Below are positions 59,319 to 64,000 of a DNA stretch of 64,000 bases, in pieces. Numbering within the stretch: position 1 is the first letter of the stretch; every line of letters begins with the position of its first letter. The DNA is from Chlorobium sp. (GTDB lineage: Bacteria > Bacteroidota > Chlorobiia > Chlorobiales > Chlorobiaceae). The DNA lies in NCBI GenBank assembly GCA_005862285.1, contig SZXW01000002.1, positions 308,018 to 372,017 of the forward strand, written 5' to 3'. Below the pieces are notes generated by a model. It was given only the letters and a program-made list of their open reading frames with translations. It was not told where the DNA came from and searched no databases. The position numbers were made by a program, and so were the translations under genes.

Positions 59319-59921
59319 ATGGAGCAAACGGAAGAAGACAAGATTCTGACTCTTTTTCATTCACATAAGGTTATCAGATCATCTGATCTCGAAAAGTATG
59401 GTTGTTCTCGGCAAGCACTGAAACGTCTTGTCGCTAAAGGACATGTTACCCAAATTGGTCGGGGACTTTACCGGCAGGATGATGATGAAGTGACTGAGCA
59501 TGCAACCGTGGTTGAGGTAAGCAAGGCGTTTCCTCAAGGGGTTCTGTGTCTGGTTTCAGCGCTGCATTTTTATCAACTGTCTACACAAATTCCTCATGAG
59601 GTCTGGATGGCTGTCAAAGCGGGAAAAAGAGTCTACAGAACGGATCTACCAGTACAGTTTTTCAGGTTTTCGGGTAGAGCATATACCGAAGGAGTTGAAA
59701 CCCATAAGATTGAAGGGGTGGCGGTCCATGTATACTGTCCGGCAAAAACCGTTGCAGATTGTTTCAAGTTCAGAAATACCATAGGGCTTGATGTAGCTCT
59801 TGAGGCACTACAGGAGTGTTTGAAAGTTAAGCGCTGTTCAATTGATGATCTTTGGCATTATGCCGGGATTTGTAGAGTAAGAAACGTTATGAGACCCTAT
59901 ATGGAAGCATATACTCAATGA
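59319..59921 (+). CDS. abiEi: AbiEi antitoxin (type IV toxin-antitoxin system)
   Basis: The 200-residue protein has an N-terminal winged helix (ILTLFHSHKVIRSSDLEKYG, then ALKRLVAKGHVTQIGRGLYR) typical of AbiEi and a C-terminal antitoxin domain with AKTVADCFKFRNTIGLDVAL. It should neutralise AbiEii without direct toxin binding and repress the operon. The start at 59,319 is chosen because GGAG lies 9 bases upstream; an in-frame ATG at 59,313 is only 3 bases from it. The stop overlaps the toxin start (ATGA). The palindrome just upstream is the likely operator. Confidence 0.92.
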   Translation: MEQTEEDKILTLFHSHKVIRSSDLEKYGCSRQALKRLVAKGHVTQIGRGLYRQDDDEVTEHATVVEVSKAFPQGVLCLVSALHFYQLSTQIPHEVWMAVKAGKRVYRTDLPVQFFRFSGRAYTEGVETHKIEGVAVHVYCPAKTVADCFKFRNTIGLDVALEALQECLKVKRCSIDDLWHYAGICRVRNVMRPYMEAYTQ

Positions 59922-60832
59922 CCAGAACACCTGAAAATATCCCTGCTTCGATTCGTCAACGTTTATTACAGGAATCAAGAAAACTGGAAATCGATTTCAA
60001 CTTAATGTTGACGAAGTATGCATTGGAAAGGTTTCTCTACAGGTTGAGCGTTTCACCGTATCATGACCGGTTTGTTTTAAAGGGTGCGATGCTTTTTCAG
60101 CTGTGGGGTATCGATTCGTTCCGGCCAACTCGCGATCTGGATCTACTTGGCTTTGGTGAGACGGAGCAAGAACATCTCGTAAAAGTTTTCCGGGAAATCT
60201 GCCAGATCGAAGTTGCGGATGATGGAATATCGTTCGATCCTGAAAGTGTGACGGTGTCAGCTATCCGAGATCAAATGGAGTACGGAGGAAGCCGTATCGT
60301 GATCAATGCTGAACTCGCAAAAGCACGGATACAAGTGCAGATTGACATAGGTTTCGGGGATGTGGTTACTCCTCAGCCAACAGAACATGAGTATCCAACT
60401 TTGTTGAAACTTCCTGCTCCGGTTCTCAGGGCATATCCACGTGAAACGGTGGTAGCGGAAAAGATTCAGGCTATGGTTGCACTGGGAATAGCGAACAGCC
60501 GGATGAAGGATCTTTATGATTTGTGGTTTATCGGTTCAACATTTCAGTTTGACGGAGCCATGTTGGTTCAGGCTCTGAAAAGGACTTTCGTAAGGCAGGA
60601 TACTGATATTCCCAAGGAATTGCCGTTCAGTTTGTCAGATGACTTTGCCGATGATTCAATGAAAATCAGTCAATGGAGAGCATTTATCCGACGTACTGGA
60701 GTTCAGGCACCCGAAGAACTTATGTCGGTTATCCTATTCTTGAGAGATTTTCTTATGCCACCGATTACGGCTGCAGCTGCTGATCGCCAATTTTCGGGAA
60801 TATGGACTCCCGATGGAAAGTGGAGTCAGTGA
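59918..60832 (+). CDS. abiEii: AbiEii nucleotidyltransferase toxin
   Basis: The 304-residue toxin has the DNA polymerase-beta-like nucleotidyltransferase motifs: VLKGAMLF (Lys55-Gly56), TRDLDLLG with Asp73 and Asp75 as metal ligands, VQIDIGFGD, and ETVVAEKIQAMVALG followed by RMKDLYDLWFI. AbiEii enzymes transfer nucleotides and stop growth; related toxins modify tRNA acceptor ends. It overlaps the antitoxin gene by four bases. The operon sits between the two tRNA-Val repeats, a usual cargo for defence on small islands. Confidence 0.93.
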   Translation: MTRTPENIPASIRQRLLQESRKLEIDFNLMLTKYALERFLYRLSVSPYHDRFVLKGAMLFQLWGIDSFRPTRDLDLLGFGETEQEHLVKVFREICQIEVADDGISFDPESVTVSAIRDQMEYGGSRIVINAELAKARIQVQIDIGFGDVVTPQPTEHEYPTLLKLPAPVLRAYPRETVVAEKIQAMVALGIANSRMKDLYDLWFIGSTFQFDGAMLVQALKRTFVRQDTDIPKELPFSLSDDFADDSMKISQWRAFIRRTGVQAPEELMSVILFLRDFLMPPITAAAADRQFSGIWTPDGKWSQ

Positions 60833-61121
60833 AGGTTTTTATCGATCATAAAACATCCAGAATGCTGGACCAAGATCAATTGAATAGACGGGGGTCGATT
60901 AAGAGTATTTCAGGAAAGTTAGTTCCATGAACTTGCCAAACGCATGCAATTAACCGCTTGATCAAGCATAGGAAAAACGATGGAAAGGGGAGAATTGTAA
61001 TCGTTGTTACTATTTGTTCATGGATTTTGATAAAAATATTGTTACACGATTGTTGCGCGGATTTATTCTTATCGCCGTAAGTTTAATTAAATTAATGGAA
61101 TACAGTTCCGGTTCGAGTTTT
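60833..61121 (+). other. Non-coding spacer between abiE and the second tRNA-Val repeat
   Basis: No recognisable gene. A 36-codon frame (61,021-61,131) runs into the tRNA fragment and is probably chance. The last part is AT-rich. Confidence 0.4.
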
Positions 61122-61276
61122 ACACTGTAGAGGCCGTTGGTTCGAATCCAATATCGTCCACCCTTGTAAATGCATATAATAATATAAGATACATGCATTT
61201 ATCTTCCCTCTGAAATACGACAATTCCTCTCAAAATTAACACCTTTTCTGCAATTAATGCGACGCATATGCTATGC
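61122..61276 (+). repeat. Direct repeat copy 2: partial tRNA-Val 3' end with variant T-stem plus flank
   Basis: Matches 58,761-58,915 at a constant offset. The anticodon-arm end, T-loop and acceptor strand are kept, but the T-stem reads GTTGG/CCAAT in place of AGAAG/CTTCT: the bases differ yet still pair (one G-U). The fragment therefore derives from a different, functional tRNA-Val allele, presumably from the donor of a mobile element. Its own flank keeps a hairpin (AAATGCAT 61,168-61,175 with ATGCATTT 61,193-61,200). The 5' half of the tRNA is absent, so it is not a tRNA gene. Confidence 0.8.
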
Positions 61277-61941
61277 GTGAATCGTCTCTATAGACATAAA
61301 GCGCTATCGCTCTGTTCGAAAAGACGAAAACGAATACCTTTTAAGAAAAGAGATAGAAAATATCGAGTCTGATGTTGAGACACCGAGTATAAATGAGCGT
61401 TTTTCCGATCTTTCGAAAACTATGGTGTGAACTGGTGTTCGTCAGACATAAGTGTTTCGGGGAAAATGTGTCGTGAAAATTTATCCTGGCTGATGATACA
61501 TTGTGTGCTTGTCGCAAATTACTGATCTAAAACTCGAAATTTGTCGCGATAATTGTTTTAAGGCCCATCTTCACAGTCTATAATATTTCGGCCACCTGGC
61601 ATGTGCTTTGTGATACCGTTTCGCCATAATATGCAATCCCGATCCGCCGTCGCCAACATATTCCTTTTCCCTATTTATTGGGAAGCGGTTCAAAACGGCG
61701 ATGACGCCTAAAGATGGACGCGCGCCCGAAAATCCGAGTCATTTGTTCGTGGAAAAAATGGTGATAGGGGATAGCTGCAAAAATGCCAAGGAGTGATTTT
61801 ATCACTGTCCTGCAAACGGGAAGTCCCCGAGAGTACCTGAATGATAACGCCTGTTGATGTCTTTTAGTAATTTGGTAGTTATTATATAAGTTAGTTTTCA
61901 ATTCTGTTTAGTTATAAAATATATCAAAATAAGGAGTTGAG
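61277..61941 (+). other. Gene-poor stretch of the island
   Basis: About 665 bases without a recognised gene. A start-less open frame at 61,281-61,430 gives a polar, coding-looking peptide (DIKRYRSVRKDENEYLLRKE and a further ~25 residues) and may be the end of a decayed gene. A minus-strand frame at 61,671-61,901 has no recognisable features. AT-rich sequence from 61,850 precedes the next gene. Confidence 0.4.
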
Positions 61942-62382
61942 ATGTCAGATAAACAATCAGCCGCAGAAGCAAAAGCTCACGTTCCCCAGTTGGTTTTAAA
62001 CAAGCATTTTCATAAAAAAATACATGGGGACAGTATCGTAGGCAGAATCAATACTCGTCTTGCATTGGGCATTACCAAGATTGTTGGTTCTATGTGGTGT
62101 GCGTATATATTCGCATTTTTGGCGTTCATATCACTCCCGGCTGCGATTAACTCTCATGACCCGATAATTATTGTGGCTTGGATAGCGCAAACTTTCCTGC
62201 AGCTGGTATTACTTCCTATCATCATAGTTGGGCAAAATGTACAAGCTGCCGCAAGTGATGCTCGCGCTGAAAATGATCATAAAACGCTTCTTGCTATTCA
62301 TACACTAACATCAGAAGTGCATGATATAAACCAACAGCAAACGGAGATACTTAAAATTCTTGAGAAAAGAAGCAATGTATAA
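61942..62382 (+). CDS. DUF1003-like small membrane protein
   Basis: The 146-residue protein has a polar N-terminus, two membrane helices (about 52-70 and 78-98) and a helical C-terminal tail with QNVQAAASDARAENDHKTLL and EVHDINQQQTEILKIL. FLQLVLLPIIIVGQNVQ is close to the conserved second helix of DUF1003 membrane proteins. Function unknown. AAGGAG lies about 8 bases before the ATG. It is intact although surrounded by gene remnants. Confidence 0.75.
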   Translation: MSDKQSAAEAKAHVPQLVLNKHFHKKIHGDSIVGRINTRLALGITKIVGSMWCAYIFAFLAFISLPAAINSHDPIIIVAWIAQTFLQLVLLPIIIVGQNVQAAASDARAENDHKTLLAIHTLTSEVHDINQQQTEILKILEKRSNV

Positions 62383-62423
62383 AAAATGCATCAAAGTGAT
62401 GTATATAATACGTATCTGAGCCA

Positions 62424-62635
62424 TGTTCAATACCTGAGTCCGAAAAAGATCGGGTGTTCGATGCGTTTTATCGTTCCCCCGGAACATTGTCTGGCGGGAG
62501 CGGTCTTGGATTTACGATAACCAGGGAGCAGTTGTCGCTCTTGCTGGGGATATTAGCCTGATTACAGCTCTTCTTGACCAAGGGACTTTGTATCGTTATC
62601 CGTCAAAGAGGCTGGAAATGACTCAGAATCAATAA
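62424..62635 (+). pseudogene. Histidine kinase C-terminal remnant (HATPase end)
   Basis: One frame reads SIPESEKDRVFDAFYRSPGT and then LSGGSGLGFTITREQ before a TGA at 62,559; a second frame continues ALAGDISLITALLDQGTLYR to a TAA at 62,633. These match the G-x-I-P, F-box and G2 box (GGSGLGLAIV) and the final strand of an HATPase domain. Only the last ~65 codons remain and they are frameshifted, so this is debris of a PhoR/QseC-type kinase gene. Confidence 0.7.
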
Positions 62636-62706
62636 ATCGGCATCTTGAGGCAATCAATGACGAAACCGCTTTACTTAAAAAAGAAAATTCGATGCAAATG
62701 ACAATA

Positions 62707-62868
62707 GTGAAAGGAAATAATGATGTTGCCAATGCTTTCACCAGGGTTCCCTAGATTCCCCTGATGTTTTGGGTCATCAAAATCCTGGCGACTATCCTTG
62801 GTGAAACCGGAGGAGATGCGGTCACCATGTCCATGCATCAATGGACACTTTATAAGATCAGCAAGTAA
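62707..62868 (+). pseudogene. DUF347 (COG4705-type) membrane protein remnant
   Basis: A frame with an internal TAG reads NDVANAFTRVP, stop, IPLMFWVIKILATILGETGG, then DAVTMSM before diverging. The FWVIKILATxxGETGGDxxSM signature is that of the first repeat of DUF347/COG4705 membrane proteins. The remainder of the ~250-residue protein is missing. Kinase and DUF347 genes are often neighbours, so this and the preceding remnant probably come from one lost locus. Confidence 0.65.
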
Positions 62869-62872
62869 CCAG

Positions 62873-63355
62873 ATGGAAGGACGAATCATCGGATATGCCA
62901 GGGTATCGACTTCAGGTCAGGAACTGAATATGCAGATTGATGCGCTTAAAAAAGCAGGCTGCAAAAAACAGCATATCTTTACTGACCAGATAAGTGGATC
63001 GAAAGCTGATCGACCGGGACTTTCAGAGTGTATGAAAGAACTGAAAAAAGGAGATACACTTATCATCTGGCGTCTTGACCGTCTCGGCCGATCACTTCGG
63101 AACCTGATCAATATTGTCGAACAGTTGCAGAAAAGGGGAGTCGGCTTCCGTTCAATCAATGATGGGGGTATGGATACCACAACAGCATCAGGGGAAATGA
63201 TTTTCAATATCTTCGGTACACTGGCTCAATTTGAACGCAAGTTAATTCAGGAACGTACTCAGGCAGGTCTGACGGCAGCACGGGCGAGAGTAAGAAAGGG
63301 TGGAAGACCAAAGATTTTGAAGGATGATCCGAAAGTACAGATGGCAAAAAAATGA
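62873..63355 (+). CDS. Serine recombinase (resolvase/invertase), interrupted before its HTH
   Basis: The 160-residue product has the catalytic Ser12 in IGYARVSTSGQELNMQ, DQISGSKADRPGL, the arginine-rich LIIWRLDRLGRSLRNL, and FNIFGTLAQFERKLIQERT, a complete resolvase/invertase catalytic domain with E helix. It ends GGRPKILKDDPKVQMAKK at a TGA, just where the DNA-binding helix-turn-helix should begin. The missing HTH (MSISIGEICNTLKISRASYY) is encoded in the -1 frame right after the stop, to a TAA at 63,430-63,432. The junction is a run of seven A (63,346-63,352). A one-base deletion or a programmed -1 shift would explain it. Confidence 0.88.
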   Translation: MEGRIIGYARVSTSGQELNMQIDALKKAGCKKQHIFTDQISGSKADRPGLSECMKELKKGDTLIIWRLDRLGRSLRNLINIVEQLQKRGVGFRSINDGGMDTTTASGEMIFNIFGTLAQFERKLIQERTQAGLTAARARVRKGGRPKILKDDPKVQMAKK

Positions 63356-63432
63356 GCAGTAATATGAGTATCAGTATCGGTGAAATATGCAATACACTGA
63401 AGATTTCGAGAGCAAGCTATTATTGGTATTAA
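63346..63432 (+). other. A7 slippery site and out-of-frame HTH of the recombinase
   Basis: In the zero frame the A run reads (GC)A AAA AAA followed directly by TGA, which is the X XXY YYZ arrangement for -1 frameshifting. After a -1 shift the frame continues for 26 codons with a typical resolvase HTH and ends at 63,432, giving a total of ~186 residues, a normal resolvase length. Confidence 0.6.
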
Positions 63433-63505
63433 GCAATGTAATACATAAGTGCTTTTATGGATACTTTGCTGACTATATTTCCGCAACTATTTAAAACAAC
63501 TTAGA

Positions 63506-63877
63506 ATGAGCGACGATCAAAACGAACAAAATTCCCGGATACATCTTGAGGAAAATATATGCATTCACATTTTCTCTGTGTCTGCAGCAATGGTCGGTGT
63601 ATGTTTAACAGTAATCGGGATTATCCAGATTGTCATCAAAGGACAGAAAGCAAGCACTCTTGTTAACGATTTTCTGGCGATCGATGCGTTTTTATTTCTG
63701 ATTTCCTGCATTTTGTCCTATTGGGCAATGAGACGCCGCAGTTATAAACGTATGCACCAGATTGAAAGAATCGCAGATGGGGTATTCCTGTTAGCGATGG
63801 TGTTCATGGTTGTCATTTGTGGGCTGATTACCTTTGATATATCATATCATAAATCCTTTTTGTTGTTTTATCAGTGA
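63506..63877 (+). CDS. Small three-helix membrane protein, unknown function
   Basis: The 123-residue protein has three predicted membrane helices (about 20-43, 55-73 and 92-112) with short charged loops (MRRRSYKRMHQIER). The N-terminal LEENICIHIFSVSAAMVGVC is reminiscent of a widespread family of uncharacterised membrane proteins, but I cannot name it. It is intact and lies downstream of the recombinase at the right end of the island. Confidence 0.7.
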   Translation: MSDDQNEQNSRIHLEENICIHIFSVSAAMVGVCLTVIGIIQIVIKGQKASTLVNDFLAIDAFLFLISCILSYWAMRRRSYKRMHQIERIADGVFLLAMVFMVVICGLITFDISYHKSFLLFYQ

Positions 63878-63955
63878 TATCACGAGGGTATTTGAAGAAA
63901 AAGAAAAGCTTGAAAGATTTTGAATTCCCTCAATAGAAAATAAAAATAACGGACT

Positions 63956-64000
63956 ATGAGAACGATGGTTAGAGCTTTGTTCGTAATCATGCTCGTAGGA
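63956..64000 (+). CDS. Start of a possible exported protein (cut by window edge)
   Basis: The last 15 codons from an ATG at 63,956 read MRTMVRALFVIMLVG, a charged start followed by a hydrophobic stretch as in signal peptides. The rest lies beyond the window, so reality and identity are uncertain. Confidence 0.35.
   Translation, partial: MRTMVRALFVIMLVG

Noticed and set aside
61100..61163. A second tRNA-Val gene
   Set aside because: Only the 3' half from the anticodon-stem end onward is present; there is no matching acceptor 5' strand, D-arm or anticodon.
61010..61198. Minus-strand frame containing GGRYWIRTNGLYSV
   Set aside because: This peptide is the translation of antisense tRNA sequence, a well-known annotation artefact; it only confirms the tRNA fragment.

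Overview
The window looks like chromosomal DNA of a green sulfur bacterium (Chlorobiaceae, Chlorobium/Prosthecochloris/Pelodictyon type). The reasons are a carbamoyl-phosphate synthase large subunit encoded as a separate C-terminal half, an oxygen-independent HemN, succinyl-CoA synthetase, GltBD, an exbB-exbD-exbD-tonB operon of the Bacteroidota/Chlorobiota kind, and a tRNA gene without an encoded CCA end. The genus is inference; no 16S rRNA or photosynthesis gene is present.

Layout. 1-24,100 is mostly housekeeping: a ferritin-like gene cut by the left edge, a MoCo-carrier-like protein, carB (C-terminal half), ribBA, glyA, dnaG (with a degenerate zinc motif), the TonB energising operon, argD, a type II NADH dehydrogenase, purE with a cupin gene, hemN, an oxidoreductase, a 1389-residue hybrid sensor kinase and an ABC-F ATPase. 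24,421-32,904 is a type I restriction-modification operon in which every gene overlaps the next: hsdM1, a zinc-ribbon miniprotein, hsdM2, a DUF1016/YhcG-type nuclease, hsdS, hsdR. 33,209-36,207 holds a TIR-transmembrane-FGE fusion whose C-terminus reads like the variable region of a diversity-generating retroelement (DGR), followed by a lipoprotein and a small helical protein.

36,538-40,737 is a tolC-macA-macB type tripartite exporter. 41,292-44,896 encodes two radical-SAM/SPASM enzymes flanking a FeeM/OlsB-like N-acyltransferase, a candidate peptide-modifying cluster. 45,308-58,656 returns to core functions: sucC, tadA, a membrane protein, a nitronate-monooxygenase-like enzyme, gpmA, gltB, gltD, a DUF4404 protein and clpX.

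From tRNA-Val(GAC) at 58,726 to the right edge the DNA is accessory. The 3' part of the tRNA plus its downstream flank recurs exactly 2,361 bp further on, bracketing an abiE toxin-antitoxin operon and IS3 debris. To its right lie a small DUF1003-like membrane protein, remnants of a histidine kinase and of a DUF347 membrane protein, and a serine recombinase interrupted at an A7 run.

The strongest leads are the TIR-FGE protein with its GC-rich, DGR-like tail and its two unrecognised partners, the SPASM-acyltransferase-SPASM cluster, the two-HsdM restriction locus with an embedded nuclease, and the tandem tRNA-Val island.
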